Assembly: GCF_009900765.1 (NCBI RefSeq)
Contig: NZ_JAAABL010000007.1
Span: forward strand, 62,001 to 126,000
Origin: Rhodovarius lipocyclicus
GTDB lineage: Bacteria; Pseudomonadota; Alphaproteobacteria; Acetobacterales; Acetobacteraceae
Direction of reading: 5' to 3'
DNA length: 64,000 bases
Shown here: positions 7,675 to 16,366 of the stretch, one piece after another
Position numbering within the stretch: the first letter of the stretch is position 1
Layout: each line of letters starts with the position of its first letter
Program-made: the position numbers and the translations under genes
Notes under the pieces: generated by a model
The model's database searches: none
What the model saw: only the letters and a program-made list of their open reading frames with translations
Told to the model about the DNA's origin: nothing

Positions 7675-9738
7675 TCAGCACCGCGTGCTGATGCTAACCA
7701 GCGCGTCCAGCGCCGCCGCCCCCTTCTCCCGCACCAGGAACGGGTTCACCTCCACGCTCGCCACCTCCGGATGCGCGGCGGCGAAGCGGGAGAGTGCCAC
7801 CAGCGCCTGCACCAGCGCGGCCTTGTCCAGCGGCGGCGCGCCGCGCCAGCCCTCGATCAGCCTGGCACCGCGGGATGCCGCGATCAGCGCCTCGGCCCGG
7901 TGCGGCGTCAGCGGCGCGCTGGCGAAGGCCACGTCGCGGAACAGTTCCACCGCCACCCCGCCCAACCCGAACATCACCATCGGCCCGAAGACCGGGTCGC
8001 GCAGCGTGCCCAGAATGGTCTCGACGCCGCCCTTCAGCATGGGTGCCACCAGCACGCCATCCAGCTTCGCATCGGGCCGCGCCTGGCGGGCGCGTTCCAT
8101 CAGCGTGGCGAAACCCCGCGCGGCCGCATCCGCATCGGCCACATTCAGCAGCACGCCGCCGACCTCGGTCTTGTGCGGGATGTCGTCGGACAGGATTTTC
8201 AGCACGACCGGGTAGCCCAGCGCCTCGGCCGCCGCGACCGCCGCCGTCGCGCTGGCACAGGCATGCTCGGGCGGCACCGGCACGCCGGCCTCGGCGATCA
8301 GGCGCTTGGCCTCGGCCTCATTGCAGGCGGACAGGGCGATGACGGGCACCGCCTCCGCGCCCAGTTGCAGGCGGCGCAGGCGCTCCGCCCCCGCCACCGC
8401 GCGCACGGCGCGGTTGGGGTCCTCGAACACCGCGATGCCCTCGGCCTCCAGCGCCAGGCGCACCTCGTCCACATGCGTCATCACGGCGACCACCGCGCGG
8501 TCCGGATAGTCCCGCCGCAGCCCGGTCAGCGCCTTGGCCAGGGGCGGGAAGCGCTTCAGGTCGCGCCCCAGATGCGCCAGATAGAACATGACAGCGCCCA
8601 GATCGGCGCCGCGCATCATGCTCTGGCTGATCGTCTCGACCACATGCAGGCGGCCGGCCAGTTGCGCCGTGGTGTCGATCGGGTTGCGCCCGCCCGCCAT
8701 GGGCTGCACGGCGCGGATCTCGGCCAATACCTCCGGCGGCATGGCCGGCACCTGCAGCCCGTTCTCGATGCAGGCATCGGCCATCAGCACGCCGATACCG
8801 CCCGAGACACTCAGTATGCCCACCCCGGCGTTCGGCGGCTGCGGCCCGACGGAGCACAGATAGGCGACATCCAGCATCTCCTCGATGGAGGAAACGCGCA
8901 GTGCCCCGCATTCGCGGAACACGGTGTCGATCACCCGGTCCTCACCGGCGAGCGAGCCGGTATGGGTCGCGGCGGCGGCCGCGCCCACCTCGGTGCTGCC
9001 GACCTTCATGATGATCACGGGCTTCCGCGCGGCAGCGGCCTTCAGCAGCGCGCGGCGCAACCCGTCGTCATTGGCGCAGCCCTCCAGCGAGGCGCAGATC
9101 ACCTTGGTGCCCGGGTCCTCGGCCAGATAGTCGATGGCGGTGGCCACATCCACATCGGCCTCATTGCCGGTGGCGATGGCGCGGCTGATGCCGATGCCGC
9201 GAAAGCCCGCGACGGCGTAGATGTGCGAGCCATAGGCGCCGCTCTGGGTCGCCACCCCCACCGTGCCCGGCCCCGGCCGTGCGGTGGCCAGCAGCGAGGA
9301 GAACGTACCGAAATACCCGTCGGGCGGGCTGATGCTGCCCAGGCAGTTGGGCCCGGTGAAGCGGATACCGTGGGCGCGCGCCTGCTCGGCCAGGCGCCGC
9401 TGCATGGCGACGCCCTCGCCGCCCTCCTCCGCGAAGCCGGAGGACAGCACCTGCATGTGCTTCACCCCCTTGGCCGCGCAATCCTCCACGGCCTTGGAAA
9501 CGAGCCCCGCCGGCAGCAGGATCAGCGCGCAATCCGGCACCTCCGGCAGATCCATCACGCTGCGGAAGGCGGGCAGGCCCTGCACCTCGGCCGCGCTGAC
9601 GTTGATGGGATAGATGCGCCCCTGATACCCCAGCGTCTTCAGGTGCAGCAGCGCGCGGCCGCCCAGCTTCTCCGGGTCGCCCGAGGCACCGACCACCGCC
9701 ACCGATTGCGGCCGGAACATCTTTGCCAGTTCGTGCAT
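7675..9738 (-). CDS. NDP-forming acyl-CoA synthetase (acetate-CoA ligase family, fused alpha and beta)
   Basis: A 687-residue fusion of the two subunits of ADP-forming acyl-CoA synthetase. The N-terminal CoA-binding domain begins FRPQSVAVVGASGDP; a flavodoxin-like ligase domain follows, with the likely phosphohistidine in THTGSLAG near residue 260; the C-terminal ATP-grasp domain has HKTEVGGVLLNV near 525. It converts acyl-CoA plus ADP and phosphate to acid plus ATP, or the reverse. Only 12 bases separate its ATG from the stop of the acyl-CoA dehydrogenase remnant upstream, so the two once formed an operon whose promoter end has been removed at about 9928. Confidence 0.92.
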   Translation of the reverse strand: MHELAKMFRPQSVAVVGASGDPEKLGGRALLHLKTLGYQGRIYPINVSAAEVQGLPAFRSVMDLPEVPDCALILLPAGLVSKAVEDCAAKGVKHMQVLSSGFAEEGGEGVAMQRRLAEQARAHGIRFTGPNCLGSISPPDGYFGTFSSLLATARPGPGTVGVATQSGAYGSHIYAVAGFRGIGISRAIATGNEADVDVATAIDYLAEDPGTKVICASLEGCANDDGLRRALLKAAAARKPVIIMKVGSTEVGAAAAATHTGSLAGEDRVIDTVFRECGALRVSSIEEMLDVAYLCSVGPQPPNAGVGILSVSGGIGVLMADACIENGLQVPAMPPEVLAEIRAVQPMAGGRNPIDTTAQLAGRLHVVETISQSMMRGADLGAVMFYLAHLGRDLKRFPPLAKALTGLRRDYPDRAVVAVMTHVDEVRLALEAEGIAVFEDPNRAVRAVAGAERLRRLQLGAEAVPVIALSACNEAEAKRLIAEAGVPVPPEHACASATAAVAAAEALGYPVVLKILSDDIPHKTEVGGVLLNVADADAAARGFATLMERARQARPDAKLDGVLVAPMLKGGVETILGTLRDPVFGPMVMFGLGGVAVELFRDVAFASAPLTPHRAEALIAASRGARLIEGWRGAPPLDKAALVQALVALSRFAAAHPEVASVEVNPFLVREKGAAALDALVSISTRC

Positions 9739-9750
9739 AGTGCTGTTCCC

Positions 9751-9930
9751 TCAGGCCGCCGCGCGATGCGCGTCGAGCAGGCGGCGGGCCTGGAAGCTGC
9801 GGTCGCCGAATTCGAACTCGGCCATCATGATGCGGCGCGCGAGGCGGATCGCGGCCACATCCTCGGTCATGCCCATGCCGCCATGGCACTGGATGGCGGC
9901 CTGCGCGATGAAGCGCCCGGCCTCGTGCAG
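9751..9930 (-). pseudogene. Acyl-CoA dehydrogenase, C-terminal remnant
   Basis: Only about 60 C-terminal residues remain. They include HEAGRFIAQAAIQCHGGMGMTED, where the (Q)xHGGxGMT stretch is the hallmark of acyl-CoA dehydrogenases near the FAD and active site; it is followed by the usual C-terminal helix (IRLARRIMMAEFEFGD). Upstream of about 9930 the frame no longer resembles the family, and the plus strand instead encodes a solute-binding-protein tail. The 5' four-fifths of the gene is missing, so it cannot make a working enzyme. The remnant is 12 bases upstream of the NDP-forming synthetase. Confidence 0.85.
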
Positions 9931-10380
9931 GCGGTGGGGCAGATGTGGACGCGCATCGGCGTGCGCACCATGGTGGAGGCCCAGCCCTATGCCACCTTCA
10001 TCGGCCGCGCCAGCCGGCGGGAGGCGCCCGCCGCCCTGCTGACCTGGGGCAATTCCACCGGCGAGGTCTCGGTGCTGCTGAATTCCGTGCTGCGCACGCC
10101 CGACCGCGACGCGGGGCACGGCCCGGCCAACCGCCTGCTCTATTCCAACGCGGAGATGGACCGCCAGCTCGCGGCCGCCCAGACCGAGATGGATGACGCG
10201 CGGCGCGAGGACCTGCTGCGCCGCGCCTCCCTGACCGCGCTGGAGGATGGGATGATCGTGCCGCTGTACCTGCAGAACGCCATCTGGGCGATGCGCGCGA
10301 ATCTGACCTATGAGGCGCGGATGGACGAGCGCAACGACCCGGCCGCCGTCCGCCTCATCGCGGCGCGACCAGCCCGTTGA
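9928..10380 (+). pseudogene. ABC substrate-binding protein (family 5), C-terminal remnant
   Basis: About 150 residues that match the C-terminal lobe of peptide/nickel-type (SBP_bac_5) binding proteins: QMWTRIGVRTMVEAQPYATF, then the tail with DxxxRxDLLRRAS, MIVPLYLQNAIWAMR and a final basic stretch. No signal peptide, no N-terminal lobe and no credible start exist, because the frame runs leftward into the antisense of an acyl-CoA dehydrogenase. The 3' end overlaps the convergent TetR gene by 26 bases, which is likely the ancestral arrangement. The fragment is a relic of a gene whose 5' part was deleted. Confidence 0.82.
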
Positions 10381-10975
10381 AGATCATGTCGCAATAGGCG
10401 TCGGCGATCTGCGGCGGCGCCATGCCCTTCTCGGGCTTGTACCAGCGGTGCATCCAGTTGAGGGATGAGAGGATGAGCCGCCCGGTCAGCGGCACATCCA
10501 ACGGGCGGAACTCGCCGGCCTCGATCGCTTCCTCGATCAGGGTGCGGATCAGCCCCTCATAGCGGTCGCGCCACATCATGCGCTCCTTCTGGCGGCGCTG
10601 CTCCGGGTCGTTCCAGAAGGCGGTGGTGGAGGCGATCCAGGCCCAGCGGTAGCGCTGGAAATACTCGCCCGTCGCGGTCATGAAGACGCGCACGCGCTCC
10701 GAAGGGCGGGCATCCGCGGGCAGGCGGTCGAACACGAAGTGGTACAGCTCCCGTGTGGAGCCCAGCGTCACCTTGGCGAAGATCTCATCCTTGTCGGTGA
10801 AGTGATGATAGAGCAGCGACTTCGAGATGCCACAGGCCTCGGAAATGTCGCGCATCGAGGTGCCGTCATAGCCATTGGTGGCGAACAGGCGCGCCGCTTC
10901 CGACAGGATCTGCAGCATGCGCTCGGCCCCATCCCCGCTCTCGGGGCTGGCTATCCTGGTGGCCGGACGCGCCAT
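10355..10975 (-). CDS. TetR/AcrR family transcriptional regulator
   Basis: A 206-residue repressor-type regulator. The N-terminal helix-turn-helix region reads AARLFATNGYDGTSMRDISEACGISKSLLYHHFTDK (residues about 27-62; only key parts matter: GYDGTS, ISKSLLYHHF). The C-terminal ligand-binding half includes a tryptophan-rich helix (RYRWAWIASTTAFW). ATG at 10975 follows a purine-rich GGGGGAATGGC; extra upstream residues lack homology. A palindrome resembling TetR operators lies about 50 bases upstream of the start (11027-11040), suggesting autoregulation and perhaps control of neighbouring CoA-ester genes. Confidence 0.9.
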   Translation of the reverse strand: MARPATRIASPESGDGAERMLQILSEAARLFATNGYDGTSMRDISEACGISKSLLYHHFTDKDEIFAKVTLGSTRELYHFVFDRLPADARPSERVRVFMTATGEYFQRYRWAWIASTTAFWNDPEQRRQKERMMWRDRYEGLIRTLIEEAIEAGEFRPLDVPLTGRLILSSLNWMHRWYKPEKGMAPPQIADAYCDMIFNGLVAPR

Positions 10976-11026
10976 GCCATTCCCCCGCCTTCCGCCGGCA
11001 ACCGGCGGTTCGCCTGACACATGCGC

Positions 11027-11040
11027 TGACCGACCGTTCA
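11027..11040. promoter_or_regulatory. Putative TetR operator
   Basis: The sequence TGACCGACCGTTCA forms an imperfect inverted repeat (TGACCGA / CCGTTCA, five of seven pairs) of the kind bound by TetR regulators. It sits between the SMP-30 gene end and the TetR start at 10975, where the TetR promoter must lie. Confidence 0.5.
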
Positions 11041-11069
11041 GTGCAAGCCCGCGGGCGGCGCCCCGGGCA

Positions 11070-12041
11070 TCACCCGCCCAGCGCCCCCTGCGCCTCCACA
11101 TACAGCGCATAGACGGACTGGCTGGCCGTCATGAACAGCCGGTTCCGCTTGCGCCCGCCAAAGCACAGGTTGGCGCAGCGTTCCGGCAACAGGATGCGGC
11201 CTAGCAACGTGCCGTCCGGCGCGAAGACGGCCACGCCATCCTGCCCCGGCCCGCCGGAGAAACCCGCCCACACATTGCCCTCGGTGTCGCAGCGGATGCC
11301 GTCGGCATGGCCCGCCCCGTCGAAGAACAGCCGGCCGTTGCGCGGCATGCCGTCCACCATGTCGTACACCCGGGTCAGCCGGTTCGCGGCCGGCGTGTCC
11401 ACCACATACAGCCGCGATTCATCGGGCGAGAAGCACAGCCCGTTCGGGCGCTCCATGTCGTCGATGGCGATGGTCAGGTCGCGGGTTTCGGGGTCCAGCC
11501 GATAGACGCGGAAGGGCATTTCCTTCGGCGCCTTGTCGCCCAGGTAATGGCCGCGGATGCCCGCCCCATTGTCGCTGAACCAGATGCTGCCGTCGGATTT
11601 CACCACCACATCGTTCGGCCCGGTCAGCCGCGTGCCCTGGAAGTGGGAGGCCAGGACGGTGACCGTGCCGTCATGCTCCGTGCGGGTCAGGGTGCGGCTG
11701 CCGAGCTCGGCGCTGATCAGCCGGCCCTGGCGGTCGCGGGTGTTGCCGTCGATGTTGCCGCAGGGCTGGCGCAAGGGCGCCACCTGGCCCGTCACCTCAT
11801 CCCAGCGCAGCAGCGCGTCGTTCGGGATGTCGGTGAACAGCAGGCCGCGGGTGTCGCCGAAATACACCGGCCCCTCGGTGAAGCGGAAGCCGGTGGCGAT
11901 GCGCTCGATGGCGGCCAGCGGCGTGATCAGCGCCTGGAAGCGCGGGTCCAGCACGATCACGTCCGGGTCCGGATAGCGCACGGGCGGCGCGTTGGCTTCC
12001 CAGCGGCCGGGAGCGGCGGGTGGGGTGGGGTGCGATGCCAT
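11070..12041 (-). CDS. SMP-30/gluconolactonase/LRE family lactonase
   Basis: A 323-residue six-bladed beta-propeller lactonase. Recognisable parts are the metal-ligand glutamate in FTEGPVYF near residue 54, the NDVVVKSDGSIWFSD segment near 145-160 with the conserved asparagine, the NGLCFSPDE segment near 200 and the aspartate in GHADGIRCDTEGNVW near 245. Family members hydrolyse sugar lactones or other lactones in a Ca/Zn-dependent way. There is no signal peptide, so it is cytoplasmic. It lies 70 bases downstream of a D-2-hydroxyacid dehydrogenase on the same strand; together they suggest handling of an acid or lactone product. Confidence 0.9.
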   Translation of the reverse strand: MASHPTPPAAPGRWEANAPPVRYPDPDVIVLDPRFQALITPLAAIERIATGFRFTEGPVYFGDTRGLLFTDIPNDALLRWDEVTGQVAPLRQPCGNIDGNTRDRQGRLISAELGSRTLTRTEHDGTVTVLASHFQGTRLTGPNDVVVKSDGSIWFSDNGAGIRGHYLGDKAPKEMPFRVYRLDPETRDLTIAIDDMERPNGLCFSPDESRLYVVDTPAANRLTRVYDMVDGMPRNGRLFFDGAGHADGIRCDTEGNVWAGFSGGPGQDGVAVFAPDGTLLGRILLPERCANLCFGGRKRNRLFMTASQSVYALYVEAQGALGG

Positions 12042-12111
12042 GTGCTCTCCTTGGTGGTGCCCGGCGGGCTGGGCGATCGGGGTGGCGCCGCAAGCCGGCT
12101 GCCCACGGGCC

Positions 12112-13077
12112 TTAGCGCAGCACCTCGCGGTTCACCACCGCGTCGATGTCGGGCTCCCCGGCCAGATAGGCCAGGGCATTGCCGGCCGAATCCCAGCTCA
12201 TGCGCTGCAGCCCCTCGGCGGTGCTGGCCGCGACATGCGGGGTGACGACCAAGTTCTCATGCGACAGCAGCGGCCCGGCTTCCCGCATCGGCTCCACCCG
12301 CAGCACGTCGATGCCCGCGCCCGAGAGATGGCCGGACCGCAGGGCGGCATCCAGCGCCGCCTCGTCCACCAGCGTGCCGCGCGCGGTGTTGATCAGCACG
12401 GCACCCGGCTTCATGGCGGCCAGGAAGGCGGCATCGACCATGCCGCGCGTGGCGTCGCTGGCCGGCAGGTGCAGGGTGACGATGTCGGCGGCCGCCAGCC
12501 CCGCGTCGCGGTCCTTCACCACCTCATACCCCGCGCCGCGAATGGTGCCGGCGGGGATGAAGGGGTCATGCACCCCCACCCGCATGCCGAAGGCCGCGCA
12601 CAGCCGCGCCACGCGCGTGCCGATGCGCCCGAAGCCCAGGATGAGCACGCGCCGCCCGCCCAGCTCGAAGGTGGCGGACTGGCCCTTCACGCGCCACTCG
12701 CCGCGCCGGACCCCCGCATCCACCGGCAGCACGCGCCGCGCGACGGACAGCATCAGCATCAGCGCGTGCTCGGCGACGGAGGCGGCATTGGCCTCCGGCG
12801 TGATCATCAGCGCGATGCCGCGCGCGGTCAGGGTCGGCACGTCCACCAGGTCGTAGCCCACGCCATGGCGCACCACGACCTTCAGCTTCGGCGCCTGGGC
12901 GACCAGCGCCGCATCCACCACCGTGCCGCGCACGATCAGCCCCTCGGCTTCCCGCAGCCGGTCAAGAAGGCCCGTGGCCACGCCATCGCCCGGATGGTCG
13001 AGGGTGACGCCGGGCGCGTCGAGCAGGCGCTGGATGCCGTCCGGATGGATCGGATCGGCGACGACGATATGGGGCAT
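12112..13077 (-). CDS. D-2-hydroxyacid dehydrogenase
   Basis: A 321-residue NAD-dependent 2-hydroxyacid dehydrogenase (phosphoglycerate-dehydrogenase-like). It has the Rossmann motif GFGRIGTRVA near residue 147, the catalytic arginine in NTARG near 228, the catalytic glutamate in RVEP near 257 and the active-site histidine in TPHVAAST near 277. It reduces a 2-keto acid to a D-2-hydroxy acid or the reverse. ATG at 13077 follows GGAGCGCCC; the 13 extra residues upstream are not family-like. About 158 bases separate it from the flavin monooxygenase gene upstream, including a 7-bp GC hairpin at 13093-13111. Confidence 0.92.
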   Translation of the reverse strand: MPHIVVADPIHPDGIQRLLDAPGVTLDHPGDGVATGLLDRLREAEGLIVRGTVVDAALVAQAPKLKVVVRHGVGYDLVDVPTLTARGIALMITPEANAASVAEHALMLMLSVARRVLPVDAGVRRGEWRVKGQSATFELGGRRVLILGFGRIGTRVARLCAAFGMRVGVHDPFIPAGTIRGAGYEVVKDRDAGLAAADIVTLHLPASDATRGMVDAAFLAAMKPGAVLINTARGTLVDEAALDAALRSGHLSGAGIDVLRVEPMREAGPLLSHENLVVTPHVAASTAEGLQRMSWDSAGNALAYLAGEPDIDAVVNREVLR

Positions 13078-13235
13078 GGGCGCTCCGTCAGGCTGCCGGT
13101 TCGGCCGGCAGGCCATGGTTCCGCGCGGCGGTGCCGGCGGAGGGGTTATGGCGGTCCTCCGCCGCCAAGCCCTTGGTAAGGCGCTTGCGGGCCTTCCACA
13201 ATCGCCGGTCCCCAGGCACCGCGCCCCGCCTGCCG

Positions 13236-14567
13236 TTACGCCGGGGCGTAGCGGTTGCGCGGCCTGGCCAGGCCCAGATGGTCGCGCAGGGTGGGGCCGC
13301 TGTATTCGGTGCGGAACATGCCCCGCGCCCGCAGCTCCGGCAGCACCAGCTCCACGAACTCATCCAGGCCATGCGGCAGCACCGGCGGGCACAGGTTGAA
13401 GCCGTCGGCAGCGCCGCCCTCCACCCAGGCCTGCATGTCGTCCACGATATCCTTCGGCGTGCCGACCACGCAGCGCCCGCCGAAGCCCGGGGTGATGGTC
13501 TGGTACAGCTGGCGGATGGTCAGGTTCTTCTGCCGCGCCAGGGCCAGCATGCGCCCCGCGGAGCTTTTGATGGTGGCGTTCGGCGGTTCGGGCACCGGCC
13601 CGTCGATGTCGAAACCGCTGAGGTCGCCCAGCGTCTGGTACAGGTAGGAAAGCCCGAGCTCCGGCGCCACCAGCGCGTTCAGCTCATCGTATTTCGCCTG
13701 GGCCTCCGCCCGGGTGCGGCCGATGAAGAGGGTGACGCCCGGCATCACCTTCAGCGCCTCCCGCTCGCGCCCATACTTGGCCAGCCGGCTTTTCAGATCG
13801 TCGTAATAGGCCTTGGCCGAGGCGATGTCGAAATGGGAGGAATAGACCACATCGGCGCTTTCGGCCGCGATCTCCATGCCCTGCTGGGCCGCCCCCGCCT
13901 GCACCAGCACCGGCCGGCCCTGGGGCGTGCGCTTGATGGTCAGCGGGCCCTCGACCTGGAAGTGCTTTCCCTTGTGGAACAGCGTGTGCATCTTCGACTG
14001 GTCGAACATGATGCCGCTCTCCTTGTCGAAGACCGGCGCATCTTCCTCCCAGCTATCCCACAGCCCCTTCACCACGGAGACGAACTCCGCCGCGCGCTCA
14101 TAGCGCGTGTCGTAGTCCATGTGCTTTTCGCGGTTGAAGTTGCGGGCCTCCACCTCGGACCAGGAGGTGACGATGTTCCACCCCGCGCGCCCGCCGCTGA
14201 GGTGGTCGAGCGAGGCGAATTTGCGCGCGATATGATAGGGCTCGTTGTAGGTGGTGCTGGCGGTGGAGACGAGGCCGATGCGCGACGTCACCGAGGACAG
14301 CGCCGAGAGCAGCGTCAGCGGCTCCAGCTCGAACACCTGGTGGGAGCGGCGCAGCGCCCCCGGGGGCTCGTCGCGCGTGCGCAGGCCGATGCCGTCGGCC
14401 AGGAACACCATGTCGAGCTTGGCGCGCTCGGCGGTCTCGGCGACACGGCGGTAGTGGCTCAGCTTGGAGGCCGCGTCCGGGTCCGCCGAGGGATGCCGCC
14501 AGGCAGCGGCGTGGTAACCCAGATAGCGCATCGAAAGGCCGAGGCTGATCTGCTTCGGGCTGGTCAT
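13236..14567 (-). CDS. LLM class flavin-dependent monooxygenase (NtaA/SnaA/DszA type)
   Basis: A 443-residue two-component flavin monooxygenase of the nitrilotriacetate/dibenzothiophene-sulfone group, which uses reduced flavin and oxygen to cleave C-N or C-S bonds. Typical segments are FLADGIGL near residue 53, ASTTYNEPYHIARKFA near 105, GWNIVTSWSE near 132, and VQAG near 230. No flavin reductase is present nearby. It is the last gene after an ABC peptide-type transporter operon, 55 bases from the binding-protein gene, and is very like the gene at 21689-23047. The substrate is probably something imported by that transporter. Confidence 0.92.
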   Translation of the reverse strand: MTSPKQISLGLSMRYLGYHAAAWRHPSADPDAASKLSHYRRVAETAERAKLDMVFLADGIGLRTRDEPPGALRRSHQVFELEPLTLLSALSSVTSRIGLVSTASTTYNEPYHIARKFASLDHLSGGRAGWNIVTSWSEVEARNFNREKHMDYDTRYERAAEFVSVVKGLWDSWEEDAPVFDKESGIMFDQSKMHTLFHKGKHFQVEGPLTIKRTPQGRPVLVQAGAAQQGMEIAAESADVVYSSHFDIASAKAYYDDLKSRLAKYGREREALKVMPGVTLFIGRTRAEAQAKYDELNALVAPELGLSYLYQTLGDLSGFDIDGPVPEPPNATIKSSAGRMLALARQKNLTIRQLYQTITPGFGGRCVVGTPKDIVDDMQAWVEGGAADGFNLCPPVLPHGLDEFVELVLPELRARGMFRTEYSGPTLRDHLGLARPRNRYAPA

Positions 14568-14622
14568 GGTGTCGTTCTCGTCTTTGGAAGGAGGAGCCGC
14601 ACCCGAAGGGCGCGGCCCGTGA

Positions 14623-16353
14623 TCAGTACTGGTAGCCGGCGCGTTGCAGGTATTCGCGCGCCTTGTCGAGGTCATAGGCGATGGGCTTCAGCAGATCGTG
14701 GTCGTACTGCTCCGAGGTGAAGGGCAGCGGCACCGTGCCTTCCTCGCCATAGCCGCCCGCGATCTCCTTGACGATCTGCTCGCGCGGCATGGCATGGCTG
14801 ATGGCCTTGCGGATATAGGCCGCGGCCTCCGCCGCGCGGGCGGGGTCCTGCCGGCCCAGCGGCGTATCGACGCCGGTGCCGAAGACCGGGTGGCGCAGGT
14901 TGTAGCAGATGTGCTGCCACTTGAAGCTGTCGAAGCTCTGCACCTTGCCCCAGCTCGGCTCGATGGTGCTGGCCAGGGGGCCGATGTCGTACATCGGGTC
15001 ATGCGCGTCGATGGCGCCCGAGCGCAGGGCCGACAGCACGGAATCCGTGCCCTGGATGTTGACCACGTAGAAGGTCTTCACATTGCCGGTGTGCGGCTTC
15101 CAGTAATTCTCGTTGCGCACGAATTTGTAGGCGCGGCGCTGCGGGTCATAGCCCTGCGCGATCCAGGGCCCGGTGCCCACGCCGCCCAGCGAGGTATAGG
15201 TCCGCCCGCCCGACACGCGCACCTGGAACCGCCCGTTCCAGGTCGAGGCCACATGGCCGCGCATGGAGGCCGGCGCGATCCCCTCATAGGCATGCTTGGG
15301 CATGATCGCCTGCGCGCCCAGCAACCAGTCGAGGAACAGCATGTCGTATTTCGGCAGTTCCACCGTGATCTCGTACTTGCCGGTCACGCGATAGCTCTCG
15401 GTGCCGCCCAGCACCTGCTCGGCGGTGGCCTGGATCGGCGCGCCATAGGCCTTGTTCAGGATGGTGTCCCAGGTGAACTTCACATCCTCGGCGGTGAATT
15501 CCTCGCCCGAATGCCAGCGCACATTGGGGCGCAGGGTGATCACCCACTTCTTGCCGTCGTCGGACATGGTGTGGCTGAGCGCGAGGCCGGGCTGCAGGCG
15601 CTTGTTCTCCCAGCTCTCATACTCGTACAGCCGGTTGTAGACCGGGCCGAAGATGTTGCTGTCCGAATAACCGTTGGAATACATCGGGATCAGCGACATG
15701 GGCGGCGCCCAGGAGGCGAAGGCGGCCGTCGCGTCATTGCCCGCGCCCTCGATGGTCCAGCTCTCGGGGTTGGGGAAGAACACCGGGTTGAAGGTGGTGG
15801 TGTCGAAGCCCCGCAGCTTCGGGTTCACCGCGATCACGTCCTTCGGATAGAACAGGATCGTCATCGGCTCTGTATCGTACCAGCGCTTGGCGAAGTCGCG
15901 GTAGGCGGCCTGGCGCCCGGCGGGGTCGATGGTGCTGCCCAGGCGGTCCAGTGCGTCGTCGATCTGCGGGTCGTTCACGTAATAGAAGTTCTGGCCGGAG
16001 GGCGGGGCCAGCCGGCTGTGGAACAGCGAGTTCGGCGTGGGCGTGATGGCGTTGTAGTAGTAGCGCTCCAGATAGGCGTCCCAGCCGCCCTCGGCATGCG
16101 GCTTGCCGTCGCCGCGCGACCGGCGGGGGGAGATGACGGTGAAGGGCACGAAGCTCGACACCACGTCGATGCCGATGCGCGACATCTGCTGGGCCGCCAG
16201 CGTGCCCCAGATCATCCGCGCCGGCTGGTTGTTCGGGATCATCAGGTACAGGCGGAAGAAGGGCGGCGCCGCCTGGGCCGGGCCGACCGCCGCGGTGACG
16301 AGGGATGCGGCCGAGGCCTGCAACATGGCGCGGCGCTTTGTGGTCATGCGCAT
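14623..16353 (-). CDS. ABC substrate-binding protein, family 5, with swapped (circularly permuted) halves
   Basis: A 576-residue exported binding protein. Residues 1-28 form a signal peptide (KRRAMLQASAASL ... AQA). Residues 30-205 match what is normally the C-terminal lobe of SBP_bac_5 proteins: QQMSRIGIDV, YYYNAITPTPNS, YYVNDPQIDDALD, RDFAKRWYDTEPM, and the usual tail NPVFFPNPESWTIEG. Residues 210-576 match what is normally the N-terminal part: GPVYNRLYEY, LRPNVRWHSGEEFTAEDV (276-291), VGTGPW (392-397), ENYW, then RKAISHAMPREQIV and finally KAREYLQRAGYQY, which in normal relatives leads into the segment that here follows the signal peptide. Total length is normal, as for a permutation. It follows the two ATPase genes in the operon. 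Confidence 0.88.
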   Translation of the reverse strand: MRMTTKRRAMLQASAASLVTAAVGPAQAAPPFFRLYLMIPNNQPARMIWGTLAAQQMSRIGIDVVSSFVPFTVISPRRSRGDGKPHAEGGWDAYLERYYYNAITPTPNSLFHSRLAPPSGQNFYYVNDPQIDDALDRLGSTIDPAGRQAAYRDFAKRWYDTEPMTILFYPKDVIAVNPKLRGFDTTTFNPVFFPNPESWTIEGAGNDATAAFASWAPPMSLIPMYSNGYSDSNIFGPVYNRLYEYESWENKRLQPGLALSHTMSDDGKKWVITLRPNVRWHSGEEFTAEDVKFTWDTILNKAYGAPIQATAEQVLGGTESYRVTGKYEITVELPKYDMLFLDWLLGAQAIMPKHAYEGIAPASMRGHVASTWNGRFQVRVSGGRTYTSLGGVGTGPWIAQGYDPQRRAYKFVRNENYWKPHTGNVKTFYVVNIQGTDSVLSALRSGAIDAHDPMYDIGPLASTIEPSWGKVQSFDSFKWQHICYNLRHPVFGTGVDTPLGRQDPARAAEAAAYIRKAISHAMPREQIVKEIAGGYGEEGTVPLPFTSEQYDHDLLKPIAYDLDKAREYLQRAGYQY

Positions 16354-16366
16354 GCGGTGTCTCCGT

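Noticed and set aside
9900-9960. Insertion sequence at the scar
   Set aside because: No transposase, terminal repeats or target duplication were seen at the join.
7576-10380. A 934-residue plus-strand frame
   Set aside because: It is antisense of the NDP-forming synthetase with low-complexity Arg/Gly/His composition; only its last 150 residues, the binding-protein remnant, are real.
13093-13111. A 7-bp GC hairpin as a terminator
   Set aside because: It has no T-tract on the minus strand and is short, so it was mentioned only with the neighbouring gene.
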